Below are positions 1 to 8,633 of a DNA stretch of 64,000 bases, one piece after another. A model generated the notes under the pieces. That model was not told the origin of the DNA. It saw only the letters and a program-made list of their open reading frames with translations, and made no database searches. The DNA is from JABDGM01 sp963738665 (GTDB lineage: Bacteria; Planctomycetota; Planctomycetia; Pirellulales; Lacipirellulaceae). The position numbers and the translations under genes are program-made. The DNA lies in contig CAVTXL010000016.1 in the NCBI GenBank assembly GCA_963738665.1, positions 62,001-126,000 on the forward strand. Reading direction: 5' to 3'. Numbering within the stretch: position 1 is the first letter of the stretch; the number at the start of each line of letters is the position of its first letter.

Positions 1-1065
1 TCGTCGACGGCCCAGGTGGCCGACGCCGTGGCCAACGTCGAACGGGCCAAGAAGGAGCTGCTGCAGTTGCAGGCGTACCTGTATAAAGCGCAGCGGGACC
101 TCACCCGCGCCGACGCCGCCCGCAAAGTTTCGCCAACCTCTGTCACCGACGCCGAGATCGACCTGGCACGGTCCACCTACGAAGCGGCCGACGCCTCGAT
201 CGGCGTCGGCACGGCGGCGATCGCCCAGGCGCAGGCCCAGGTTGCCGTCGCCCAAGGCGCCGTCGCTAAAGCAAACGCCGACTTCGCCAGCGCCGAGGCC
301 ACGCTCAAGCGGGCAGAAATCAACCTCGGGTATTGCACGATCAAATCGCCGGTCGACGGCGTGATCATCGATCGTCGCGTAAACGTCGGCCAAACAGTCG
401 TCTCCAGCTTCAACGCGCCGAGCCTGTTCCTGATCGCCAAAGATGTCAAGCGGATGCAGATTTGGGCCTCGGTGAACGAGGCCGACGTTGGTCACATTCA
501 TCCGGGCCAGACCGTTCGTTACAGCGTCGAGAACTTGCCCGGCCGGATGCTGACCGGCGTCGTCGCGCCCGACAACCCCCGCTGGAACGCCAGCATGAAT
601 CAAAATGTCGTCACATACACGGTCGTCATCGAAACCGACAATTCCAGCGGCGAGCTGCTGCCGTACATCACGGCCGACGTGGAGTTCGATGTGGCCGCGC
701 ATCACGGCGTGCTCATCGTGCCGAATACGGCCCTGCGCTGGCGGCCGTCGGTCGACCGCGTCGTGGCATCGGGGCTCGATCCGTCGCTCGTGGGCGGCCG
801 CGACGGGGCCGGCAAAACCGGGAAAGCCGCCGACGTTCCCGACGGCCAGCCCGGTTCGATTGGTACAATTTGGGTGCAGGAAAGCGGTCGCGTTCGGCCG
901 GTGACCGTCCGGCAAGTGCTGACGGACGGGACGCGGACCGAAGTTGAAGCACCCGACTTGCGCGAGGGGGCGCCCGTCGTCATCGGCGAAGCAGCCGCTG
1001 CCGCGGCCGACGAAGCGGTCGATCCGTTCTCACCAAAGATATTTGGCAACAAGTCAAAGCAATAG
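1..1065 (+). CDS. HlyD/MacA-type periplasmic adaptor, 5' end cut by window
   Basis: This is the C-terminal part of a membrane-fusion (adaptor) subunit of a tripartite or MacAB-type exporter. The reading frame is open from the first base, so the N-terminal membrane anchor lies outside the window. An Ala/Gln-rich alpha-helical hairpin with long coiled-coil character (about residues 1-100) is followed by the lipoyl half-motif (CTIKSPVDGVI) and a beta-barrel domain with the family pattern VNEADVGHIHPGQ. The C-terminus is low-complexity (AAAAADEA). The MacB-like ATPase and permease genes follow in the same direction, which fixes the role as adaptor. The transported substrate cannot be read from the sequence. 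Confidence 0.9.
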   Translation, partial: SSTAQVADAVANVERAKKELLQLQAYLYKAQRDLTRADAARKVSPTSVTDAEIDLARSTYEAADASIGVGTAAIAQAQAQVAVAQGAVAKANADFASAEATLKRAEINLGYCTIKSPVDGVIIDRRVNVGQTVVSSFNAPSLFLIAKDVKRMQIWASVNEADVGHIHPGQTVRYSVENLPGRMLTGVVAPDNPRWNASMNQNVVTYTVVIETDNSSGELLPYITADVEFDVAAHHGVLIVPNTALRWRPSVDRVVASGLDPSLVGGRDGAGKTGKAADVPDGQPGSIGTIWVQESGRVRPVTVRQVLTDGTRTEVEAPDLREGAPVVIGEAAAAAADEAVDPFSPKIFGNKSKQ

Positions 1066-1157
1066 ACATTAGGAGTTGAAGGACGGACGATCCTGTCCGT
1101 CACACAGCAACGATTCAAGGCGGACAAGATTCTCCGCCCTACGATGTGAGTCCCGCA

Positions 1158-2030
1158 ATGGAGCTCGTCAAGCTCGAAGACATTCGCAAGACCTATCACC
1201 TGGGCGAAATCGACGTCCCGGTTTTGCGGGGCATTTCGCTGGTGATTCGTCGCGGCGAATCGGTCGCCCTGATGGGCGCCAGCGGCTCGGGCAAAACAAC
1301 GCTGATGAACCTCATCGGCTGCCTCGATCGGCCCACCTCCGGCAAGTACTGGCTCGACGGCGAAGACATGTCGCAGAAGTCGCCGGCCCAGCGGGCAGTG
1401 GCCCGCAACGACAAAATCGGCTTCGTGTTTCAAAACTTCAACCTGCTGCCGCGCACCAGCGCGCTCGACAACGTCCTCTTGCCGCTCGAGTATTCCCGGA
1501 TCGACGTGCCCGATGCGGTCGCCCGCGAGCGGGCCGTCGGCCTCTTGCAGCGGCTCGGCCTCGGCGACCGGCTGGGCAACGAACCGGCGAAACTTTCCGG
1601 CGGACAGCAGCAGCGCGTGGCGATCGCCCGCGCACTCGTCAACCAGCCGTCGCTGCTGTTGGCCGATGAGCCGACCGGCGCGCTCGACTCGCGGACCGGC
1701 GAAGAAACGCTCAAACTCTTCCAGCAACTCAATCGCGACGACGGCATCACGGTCGTACTGGTGACGCACGACGCCCACGTGGCCGAGGCCGCCGACCGCG
1801 TGATCCACATTCGCGACGGCCTCGTCGAAGGCAGCACCGTCCCCGCTGGCGGGCCCCATGTAGCGGTCCCTCTCTCCTTGGGCGAGCGCCGGGGTGAGGG
1901 AGAATCACCGGTAGCCAAAGCACCCGCACCCTGCCTTCTCCCAGAGGGAGAGGGTTCTGGCAACAAGCACTTTGGCGATGCCGTCACGCAAGCTGCCTCG
2001 GCCCTGGTCCAGGAGGACTCGCGAATATGA
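1158..2030 (+). CDS. MacB-type ABC transporter ATP-binding protein
   Basis: This is the ATPase of a MacB/LolD-like exporter, 290 aa from ATG at 1158 (an in-frame GTG at 1146 is possible). It has Walker A GASGSGKT, a Q-loop in VFQNFNLLPR, the signature LSGGQQQR, Walker B LLLADEPTGALD and the switch His in VTHDAH. These are the standard LolD/MacB family motifs and all are intact. The gene overlaps the permease by four bases (ATGA). The last 60 or so residues are unlike the family. They are encoded by an imperfect inverted repeat (1868-1954) that reads in frame as PLSLGERRGEGES...LLPEGEG, so the native end of the ATPase is probably just before it. Confidence 0.93.
   Translation: MELVKLEDIRKTYHLGEIDVPVLRGISLVIRRGESVALMGASGSGKTTLMNLIGCLDRPTSGKYWLDGEDMSQKSPAQRAVARNDKIGFVFQNFNLLPRTSALDNVLLPLEYSRIDVPDAVARERAVGLLQRLGLGDRLGNEPAKLSGGQQQRVAIARALVNQPSLLLADEPTGALDSRTGEETLKLFQQLNRDDGITVVLVTHDAHVAEAADRVIHIRDGLVEGSTVPAGGPHVAVPLSLGERRGEGESPVAKAPAPCLLPEGEGSGNKHFGDAVTQAASALVQEDSRI
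1868..1954. repeat. palindromic repeat inserted in the 3' end of the ATPase gene
   Basis: Left arm (1868-1900) begins ccctctctccttgggcg and ends gtgaggg. Right arm (about 1925-1954) reads caccctgccttctccc then agagggagaggg. The reverse complement of the right arm aligns to the left arm with a few mismatches. Elements of this type (CCCTCTCCC...GTGAGGG) are usually intergenic. Here the element is translated as the C-terminal tail of the ABC ATPase. Confidence 0.75.
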
Positions 2031-3431
2031 GACCGAAGCACCTCTATCGCACGCTTCTGGTGGCCCTGCGGGCGATTCGCCGCAACGCGATGCGTTCGGC
2101 CCTCACGGCGCTGGGCATCGTCATCGGCGTCGGCGCGGTGATCGCGATGATCGACATCGGCCAGGGCTCGAGCGAATCGGTGCGGCGGACGATCGCCAGC
2201 ATGGGAGCGAACAATCTGATGATCCAATCGGGCCAGGGGGCCAGCGGCGGCGTCAGCCTCGGCGCAGGCTCGATCTTGACGCTCACACCCGACGACGCCG
2301 AAGCGGTCGCCCGCGACTGCCCGGCGATCGCCTGCGTCGCCCCGATCGTCCGCGTCCGCACGCAAGTCATCTACGGCAATCGCAATTGGGTGCCTTCGTT
2401 CATCTACGGCACGACGCCCACGTTCCACGACGTCCGCGATTGGCGGCAGATGGACGAGGGCGAGCCCTTTACCGAGGCCGACGTCCGCGGCGTGCGCAAG
2501 GTGTGCGTGCTCGGACGCACGGTCGTCCGCGAACTGTTCCAAAACGAATCGCCGCTCGGCAAAGAGATTCGCATCCAGAACGTGTCGTTCCGCGTGATCG
2601 GCGTCCTCAGCCGCAAGGGCGCGAACACGACCGGCATCGACCAGGACGATACCGTGATCGCCCCTTGGACGACGATCAAATACCGCGTGTCGAGCGTCTC
2701 GGCGAACACCACCAACCAGAGCGCGGCGGCCGCAGCGCCCGCATCCACCGACGCCGCCGTGCGGGCCAACCCGCTCAGCGCAGCTCTACCCCGTCGAAAA
2801 CATGCAGTCGCGAATCTACATCCAACCGTCGGCGCAGCAATTGGCCGACACGCCCCAGCCGGTTCGCTTCACAAACGTCGACCAGATTCTGGTCCGCGCC
2901 GTCAGCGAAGCCCAAATTCCGGCCGCCAAGCGGCAAATCACCGAGCTGCTCCACGAGCGGCACCGGATCGGCGAAGGCCGACCCGATGATTTCAACATCC
3001 GCGACATGACCGAGTCGACGCGGGCGTTCGCCTCGACGTCGACGACGATGCGCAACATGATCCTCGGCGTCGCGCTGATTTCGCTCCTCGTGGGCGGCAT
3101 CGGCATCATGAACATCATGATGGTGTCGGTCACCGAGCGGACCCGCGAGATCGGCCTGCGGATGGCGATCGGCGCCCGGGCTGAAGACGTCCTGCGGCAG
3201 TTTCTCATCGAAGCGATCGTGCTCTGCCTGATCGGCGGCGCGGCCGGCATCGCCATCGGCCGCGGCACGTCGCTGTTCTTCCGGACTTTTCTCAAGTGGC
3301 CGGTGGAAACGTCGCTGCCGGCCGTGATCGTGGCGGTCAGCGTGTCAGTGGCGGTCGGCGTCATTTTTGGTTTCTATCCCGCCTGGAAAGCCTCGCGGCT
3401 GGATCCGATCGACGCGCTGCGGTACGAGTAA
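2027..3431 (+). CDS. MacB-like ABC permease (FtsX family), frameshifted near 2780
   Basis: This is the membrane subunit partnering the preceding ATPase, and it would couple ATP hydrolysis to export through the adaptor. The N-terminal part has one membrane segment (RSALTALGIVIGVGAVIAM) and a MacB periplasmic core domain. The C-terminal part has the FtsX domain with three membrane segments and the family motif TERTREIGLRMAIGAR, ending in DPIDALRYE. The frame changes near 2780: the first frame runs to 2989, while the homologous continuation (QLYPVENMQSRIYI) is read in another frame from about 2781. I treat it as one gene of about 465 aa. The shift may be an assembly indel or a real lesion. Confidence 0.88.
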
Positions 3432-4444
3432 GCGTTGCGTCGAGTTGTAGCCCACGATCCCCAGTTGCGGCCCCCCGCCCGTCTGTTGCGGCCGCCCGTC
3501 TGTTGCGACCGGCCGCAGTTGTGGCCGGTCTCCCGTCTGTTGTGGCCGGTCTCCCGACCGCGCCACAAAGGGCGCAGACGCCGACGAAACGTAAGCGTTC
3601 GATCGTTCCCGCAACCGTCCGGGTGAGTATGTCCGGGATCCCAGGCCGGCTGCGCCGCAGCGGCGGCTGGCGACAAGCGGAAGGTGATTTTCACCTCTGC
3701 GAGCGCCAGCCGCAATCGATGACGACGGGCTGCGTGTGGCACGGTCGGAGACCGGGCACAACTGCCGGCTACAACTGCCACGGTCGGAGACCGGCCACAA
3801 CCGGCGGCCGCAACTGGTACGGCCCGGAGACCGGCCCACCACAGCATCTCCGGGAGCACTCCCGCAGCCACGCCCGAACGGTCATTTCGACGGATCAACC
3901 TAGCCGATTGGGTGGCCGATTTCCAGCAAAACCTTTTGCCGGTGCGCGTGGCACGGTCGGGAGACCGGGCTCGGCATTCGGCTGCGGAAAAATGATGAGC
4001 AACATAGGTGGCCGCCACCTTTTCCGCGCCCTTTTCCGCGCTCACCTTTTCCGCTCTTAGTGGGTTTCGTCGAAGGTGTCCAAAACTCCCCCACCGAGTT
4101 TTGGCCATCTTCACCCTTCCGGGGGGTAAAATCGATAGGTGGCTGCGTGCTGCTGTGGGCGCGGGTGGCGAGCGCTGGCCGCGGGTTTTGCGACGGATGC
4201 ATTCGATTGGTTGCCAAAGAGCGACGGGCACTGCGTGAGCTTAGCAGGTTTTTGTTCGTTTGTATAGTGGCGTTTTCGGCCAGGGTGGGAATGGTCAAGA
4301 GTCAGGAGTCAGGGAAGCGGGGAGCGGGAAGAAGGAGCAAAAGGTCGTTGGTTGCGGCGGGGTGTTAAGAGAAAGCGAGCGCGATCGCGGGCGAATTGGG
4401 GAAACTGTGCTGCCGCTAAGTTTGCTTGAATTCGGCCACTGGAT
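3432..4444. repeat. non-coding kilobase with GGAGACCGG(C/G)CACAAC dispersed repeats
   Basis: No convincing gene is present. Between 3450 and 3990 there are repeated short units of the form ggagaccggccacaac and its reverse complement gttgtggccggtctcc. Copies in one orientation lie at about 3513-3560 and in the other at about 3745-3840 and 3955. A further copy lies at about 23463. GGCCGCAACTG-like variants are interleaved. Frames overlapping this stretch are Arg/Pro/Gly-rich translations of the repeats and are not credible proteins. From 4000 to 4440 I see nothing recognisable. Confidence 0.7.
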
Positions 4445-4537
4445 TTGTCAGACTGGGGACTTGCCGCCACGCTCTGGTCTCGAGCGGCCGGCCGAAGCGG
4501 GTGTTGTGTGGATGTCCCTCAGCCACCCACTGGGGTT

Positions 4538-5770
4538 TCGGACTACGACGGCAACGGCACATCCACAACGAGTGACGACACGCTGACGCAGACGGTGTAC
4601 TATAGCTACGATCCGTTCAATCAGCTCACTTTGCGCATCCAACTCGTCGGCACTACGTTCTCCCTCAGCGAGTTCGTTTATGACCAGGGCCGGGTCGTCC
4701 TCGAATTCGATAAATCGAGTTTTTCGAGCTCAACCAACGCCGATTTAAAGCATCGCTACTTATGGGGGCCAGGCGGTCGATCAAGCTCTTGGCCGATGAG
4801 CAGGTCGATTGGTCGAACCAAGCGGCCGAACGGCGAGGTGCTGTGGGCCCTCTCCGACAACCTGGGTAGCATCCGGGACCTCGTCGATAGTAACGGCACG
4901 CTGCGTGTCCATCGGGATTTTGATGGGTTTGGCAAGGTCACCAATGAGGCGCATTATCAACACGTCCAGCGGCAGCAGTGTCGAGCGGCCGGCACCGGCT
5001 ACATCGACGAGGCCTTCGCCTTCACCGGCCGGTGGTTCGATAAGGCGAGCGGTTTGCAGAACAACCTCAACCGGTGGTACGATCCAAGCATCGGCCGCTG
5101 GCTGAGCGAGGACCCAATCGGCTTTGCGGGCGATCCGTCAAATGTGTACCGCTACGCCGGAAATGCCGCGACTCAGGTTACTGACCCAAGCGGATTGCAG
5201 CCATGCCCACCGATCTTGGCAACAGATAATTTACCGGATTGGATCGTATTCAATAAGTTTTCGACCTGGTTGCGGCCGTATCTGCATCAGGCTGGCTGGT
5301 ACATTCGATATAGGAACGGCGAACAATTTACCGGGACAGATTCACAAGAATTTGCCAAGACCCTAGCAAAACATAAAGGACAGATTATCGACAGGATTAT
5401 CATAAAGGGACATGCCAACGACGATCTAATATCTAACGATGATGGATCGGCTACGTACCTTTCAAAAGGTAACAAAGATGAAATTCTCACCGCAGAAGGC
5501 GATAATATTGCGGACTTACTAAAAGGTTCGACGGGCAGGAAAACCACGATAACGCTGCGAGGCTGTCACTCAACACGTCTTGTGCGCGACCTTGCCAAGG
5601 CCCTTTCAAATGGCACCACCGTTTTTGGATACAACACGTATGAAGTTGGGGTGCCATTTACGCTCTGGGTAGTTGGTGAACCTGACAAGTATCAATTTCA
5701 GAAAAAACCAGCACATTTGCAACATGGCAGGTATCACGGCAAGTATATTCCACCTTGGGCCCATTACTAG
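4538..5770 (+). pseudogene. RHS-repeat core fragment with C-terminal toxin-like domain
   Basis: This is the 3' part of an RHS polymorphic-toxin gene. RHS homology starts abruptly at about 4538 (SDYDGNG) and includes YD-type repeats, the DNLGSIRDLVD region, then LNRWYDPSIGRWLSEDPIGF and YRYAGNAATQVTDPSGL, the hallmark end of the RHS core. The shell-forming bulk of an RHS protein and any signal are absent. The reading frame stays open upstream to a TTG at 4445, but those residues are not RHS-like. The variable tip (about residues 255-441) is AT-richer and has IIIKGHANDD and ITLRGCHST, a spaced His and Cys reminiscent of clan-CD cysteine peptidases (caspase/CHAT/DUF4347-like). That catalytic assignment is inference. 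It may survive as a recombination donor cassette and not as an expressed toxin. Confidence 0.8.
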
Positions 5771-5861
5771 AGGATGCAGATCGGGATTCGGGCGTACCGC
5801 GAAGTAACCAACGTTGCAACGTGCGTTCGGATTCTCTCCCCGTTCAACGTCCTGGAGATTC

Positions 5862-6540
5862 ATGTGTATCCCAAGAAAGCAAACCTGGTCTTTTTGGTCC
5901 TAATTTTTTCCCTCTTCGGAACCGGCTGCGACTCGCCGTCAATTGATGCAAACGCAAAAGGCAGCAGCGAACAATGCGCGTAAATACGCATTGCGTTGTA
6001 TTCGTGATGCAATACGACGATATCGGCTGGATCACAATAGCGATTGCGGCGACTTGCTCGATTCGTCGGGTAAACCGTTGCTGAGTTGGCGAGTGCTGCT
6101 GCTGCCATATCTAGGCGAGCAAGAAGCAAAACTATTCGAAAGATTTCGACTTGAAGAGCCGTGGGACAGCGAGCACAATTCTCAACTGATTGCATTAATG
6201 CCACCCGATTTTGACGAGCCGTATAATCGATACCAGAGAATCACACCAACCGGCTATACTCGATACATTCTGGTATCCTCATTAAGAGAGATACGCAGCG
6301 ATAAACTTCAGCTTGAGCAGGTACGGCAGAACTACATTGCAATTGTTGGTCCGATCAATCAAGCGACGGTTTGGACACGACCGGATGATTCAGTGATTGA
6401 CTTACGCCACATTGACGATCTAGGCGAACTCGTTGGAATCTCGGCCGATGGTGCTATTACTCCTGTCGTCGCCAAGGGAGAACTTAAGGGGATAGGGATC
6501 ATTCTTGACGATACGGCGGGCGGCGGGGTACATTTGGCCA
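5862..6540 (+). pseudogene. DUF1559-family lipoprotein, truncated by a RAYT element
   Basis: A lipoprotein signal is visible (NLVFLVLIFSLFGTGC, lipobox Cys followed by Asp). After a frame change near 5960-5985 comes a DUF1559-like domain: GKPLLSWRVLLLPYLGEQEA, LEEPWDSEHN, VWTRPDDSVIDL and a closing ISADGAI like the family's H-X9-DG end. DUF1559 proteins are expanded in planctomycetes and their role is unknown. It sits 92 bases after the RHS tip and has the same lower GC content, so a role as cognate immunity lipoprotein is possible but unproven. The homologous part stops near 6485, where the REP-like repeat bounding the RAYT begins. Confidence 0.7.
6486..6507 (+). repeat. REP-like repeat, left boundary of RAYT
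   Basis: Reads aaggggatagggatcattct followed by tg. It matches, with a few differences, the reverse complement of 7239-7260 and resembles 7909-7930 in direct orientation. It lies about 35 bases before the RAYT start. Confidence 0.65.
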
Positions 6541-6541
6541 C

Positions 6542-7246
6542 ATGCGGCGGCGGGCTCGGTCTGATTGTTGGTGGGTATGCGTACCATGTGCTCGATCGGG
6601 CGAATGGCCGGTTGCGGCTGTTTAAGAAGGAGGCGGATTTCGCAGCCTTCGAACAGGTCCTTCTGGAAGCATTCGAGCGGGTGCCGGTGCGGATTCTCGG
6701 CTATGCGGTGATGTCGAACCATCGGCACTTAGTGGTTTGGCTGCGGCAGCGGCAGGATGGACAGGTCACTGATTTCTTTCGCTGGCTGACGCACGCGCAC
6801 ACGCAGCGTTGGCACGCCCATCACGGCACCAGCGGCATGGGCCACCTGTATCAAGGCCGCTTCAAAAGTTTTCCGATCGCGTTCGACGAGCACCTGGCGG
6901 CCGTGCTGCGGTATATTGAACGCAATCCATTGCGGGCCGGGCTGGTAGAGCGGGCCGAAGCCTGGCGATGGGGCAGCCTCTATCGCCGCATGCATGGCAC
7001 GGCCGACGAACGGGCTCTGCTCGCCGAATCGCCCGTGAAGCTCGGCCGGCTATGGTATGAACACGTGAACGATCCGCAAAACGAAGCCGAGTTGGCCGCC
7101 ATTCGTCGGTGCATCGCGCGGGCCGGCCATTCGGCGGCGAGGCGTGGCAGAAGGAGGTTGCGCGGCAGTTAGACCTGGAATACACCTTCCGCCCGCGCGG
7201 CAGGCCGAAAAAACAGCCGCCGGGGATCAGCAAGCCATCAAAATGA
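6542..7246 (+). mobile_element. REP-associated tyrosine transposase (RAYT, Y1/IS200-like)
   Basis: This is a single-strand transposase of the Y1 HUH class that mobilises REP hairpins. The HUH pair is in MSNHRHLVVW and the catalytic Tyr is in RYIERNPLRAGLV. Other family blocks are GYAYHVLDRANGR, GHLYQGRFKSF and AEAWRWGSLYRR. The body reads in the frame of the upstream DUF1559 gene, but an ATG at 6542 (MRRRARS) and the native tail (GEAWQKEVARQLDLEYTFRP to GRPKKQPP, stop at 7244-7246) both lie in another frame. Two compensating shifts, near 6560 and 7130, would restore a full-length protein of about 234 aa. Inverted REP-like repeats flank it on both sides. Confidence 0.85.
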
Positions 7247-7260
7247 TCCCCGTCCCCTTT
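7239..7260 (-). repeat. REP-like repeat, right boundary of RAYT (inverted)
   Basis: Reads caaaatgatccccgtccc followed by cttt on the plus strand. Its reverse complement is the aaaggggacggggatcattt motif. It overlaps the last codons and stop of the RAYT gene. Confidence 0.7.
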
Positions 7261-7280
7261 AATTCTTCCTGCCCCAAGGC

Positions 7281-7451
7281 CAGGCTCTAGGTAACAATTG
7301 CAACATAATACGGTATCAAGACGCAGGCACGTTTCGATATTATAACAGCTTCGGTCAGCCGTTGGTTCCATGGACAGGCCATCCCGGCTCGAATGATGAC
7401 ACGCACATACCGCTGGATCATATCGGGCCAATTATAGGTTATCCCCGATAG
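7281..7451 (+). pseudogene. C-terminal toxin-tip remnant preceding the DUF6188 gene
   Basis: A short open stretch in one frame ends at a TAG (7449-7451), 29 bases before the DUF6188 gene. It contains DAGTFRYYNSFGQPLVPWTG and THIPLDHIGPIIGYPR. This Y-N-x-x-G-Q-P-L-x-P-x-T-G then T-H-x-P-L-x-x-x-G-P-I-x-G-Y-P layout is what the last residues of RHS/WapA-type variable tips look like, directly upstream of their immunity gene. It has no start and is joined to the RAYT repeat, so it is a leftover tip. The toxin family was not identified. Confidence 0.5.
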
Positions 7452-7480
7452 ATCGGCCTGCGACGATAACGAGGATTGCT

Positions 7481-7891
7481 ATGCAATTGACGGAGACAAA
7501 AGACGGATGGCATCTCCAATTGGATGATGCAAAACTGACATATTTACACATTGACTTTCGCCTTAGCCTCGACATCACTGAAGCGTCAGCGGCGATCAGT
7601 TTAATTCTTGAAACCCAATTTTACTTGCAGCACGAGGGCGACGTGATAAGCATAATGCCCAGCGATACCGCTTCAATTGCACCCATTTTGCCGCTTTTTA
7701 ATAGCTCAGTAGATGTAATTGAAATTCGAGCGGGCGGCCATCTCACAGTTGGATTCACAGATGGACACTCCCTAAATATTGATCCTCATCCAAAATATGA
7801 AGCATGGCAATTAGCAGGCACGGGTAACTTTCTATTTGTTTGTGAGCCGGGCGGCCGCATCAGCGAATTTCGACAACCTGCACTATCGTGA
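7481..7891 (+). CDS. DUF6188-family putative immunity protein
   Basis: A cytoplasmic protein of 136 aa, complete from ATG at 7481 to TGA at 7891. The C-terminal half matches the DUF6188 pattern: VGFTDGHSLNIDPHPKYEAW and then GNFLFVCEPGG. Members of this family are commonly found beside polymorphic-toxin tips and are regarded as immunity-like. The immediate upstream tip remnant supports that here. It is AT-richer than the flanking chromosome, which suggests transfer with its toxin cassette. It seems intact although its cognate toxin is not. Confidence 0.75.
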   Translation: MQLTETKDGWHLQLDDAKLTYLHIDFRLSLDITEASAAISLILETQFYLQHEGDVISIMPSDTASIAPILPLFNSSVDVIEIRAGGHLTVGFTDGHSLNIDPHPKYEAWQLAGTGNFLFVCEPGGRISEFRQPALS

Positions 7892-7908
7892 AATTAATTA
7901 GGGAAGAA

Positions 7909-7930
7909 AAGGGGACGCGGGTCGTTCTTG
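7909..7930 (+). repeat. REP-like repeat at the RHS fragment junction
   Basis: Reads aaggggacgcgggtcgttct followed by tg, in the same orientation as 6486-6507 and inverted relative to 7239-7260. RHS-core homology begins right after it, so it marks a rearrangement or insertion junction. Confidence 0.55.
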
Positions 7931-8165
7931 ATTCGTGGGACTATCGCAATCGTTTGTCGCAGGTCACGCAGTACGCCACTTACGGTGGTTCGGCCGTGTC
8001 GACGGTGTACTATCTTTACGACGGCCTGAACGAGCTGGCGTGGCGGGTCACGCTCATCGGCACGAGCGTGACGCAGACGATCTTCGTGCATGACGGCGGC
8101 CAGGTGGTGCTGCAATTCGACCGGGGGGACTCCTCGGCGGGTAACCGTCCCACGAACCGCATCTT
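7931..8165 (+). pseudogene. second RHS-core fragment
   Basis: Contains WDYRNRLSQVTQYA, TVYYLYDGLNELAWRVTLIG and a FVHDGGQVVLQFD block. This is homologous to the segment TVYYSYDPFNQLTLRIQLVG in the first RHS fragment, so the two copies come from the same part of an RHS core. Homology ends near 8165, about 50 bases before the IS66 orf1 gene. A start codon at 7888 (overlapping the DUF6188 stop) could open this frame, but the product would be only a fragment. Confidence 0.7.
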
Positions 8166-8216
8166 GACGGCCGTGTTATTTTCAGGATTTCGGATTCGAA
8201 ATTCTGGAGGTTGGCA

Positions 8217-8633
8217 ATGGCTCACGGCAAGCGGCGGGATGGGAAGTTGGAGGCGGGGTGGCGGAAGACGCTGGCTGGGCAGGCGCGCAGCGGGGTGACG
8301 GCCCGCGAGTTTTGCCGGCGCGAGGGTCTGGCCGAGTCGGCGTTTCATTTTTGGAAGCGGGAGCTGGCTCGGCGTGATGCGGAACAGGCGGCCGCGCATC
8401 ATGGCGGGCGGGGGCGGGAGGGCCGCCCGGGCCGAGCGCGACCGGCGCCTGTTGCTGCACTCGTTCCGGTGATGATTGCGTCTGCCCACGCGGCGTCGAT
8501 CGAGTTGTCGCTGCCTCGCGGTGTGAGCGTTCGCGTGTCGGCCGGCTGCGACGAAGCCATGCTGCGGAAGCATCTGGGAGCATCTGGGACAGCCACGCTT
8601 GGGCTCGGCGTCGGGGATATTTTACGGTCGTGA
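8217..8633 (+). mobile_element. IS66-family accessory protein TnpA (orf1), solitary
   Basis: A 138-aa protein with the IS66 orf1 layout: basic N-terminus (HGKRRDGK), helix-turn-helix SGVTAREFCRREGLAESAFH then FWKRELARRD, and a C-terminal beta region IELSLPRGVSVRVSAGCDE. IS66 elements normally carry tnpA-tnpB-tnpC in a row. Neither the small tnpB nor the large DDE transposase follows here, so this is a remnant. A GGAGG box lies just upstream of ATG 8217. Confidence 0.8.

Noticed and set aside
702..2542. Long minus-strand open frames opposite the ABC exporter genes
   Set aside because: They are antisense shadows of high-GC coding sequence, His/Arg/Ala-rich, with no domain and no ribosome site.
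3450..3990. CRISPR array
   Set aside because: Repeat units are irregular in length, orientation and spacing, and no cas gene is near.
3296..4298. Open frames of 100-285 codons over the repeat-rich kilobase
   Set aside because: They translate the GGAGACCGG-type repeats into Arg/Pro/Gly-rich sequence and change with each repeat copy.
5943..7172. A single DUF1559-transposase fusion protein
   Set aside because: The transposase start and its tail both read in another frame, and REP-like repeats mark the junction, so two neighbouring genes with indels explain it better.
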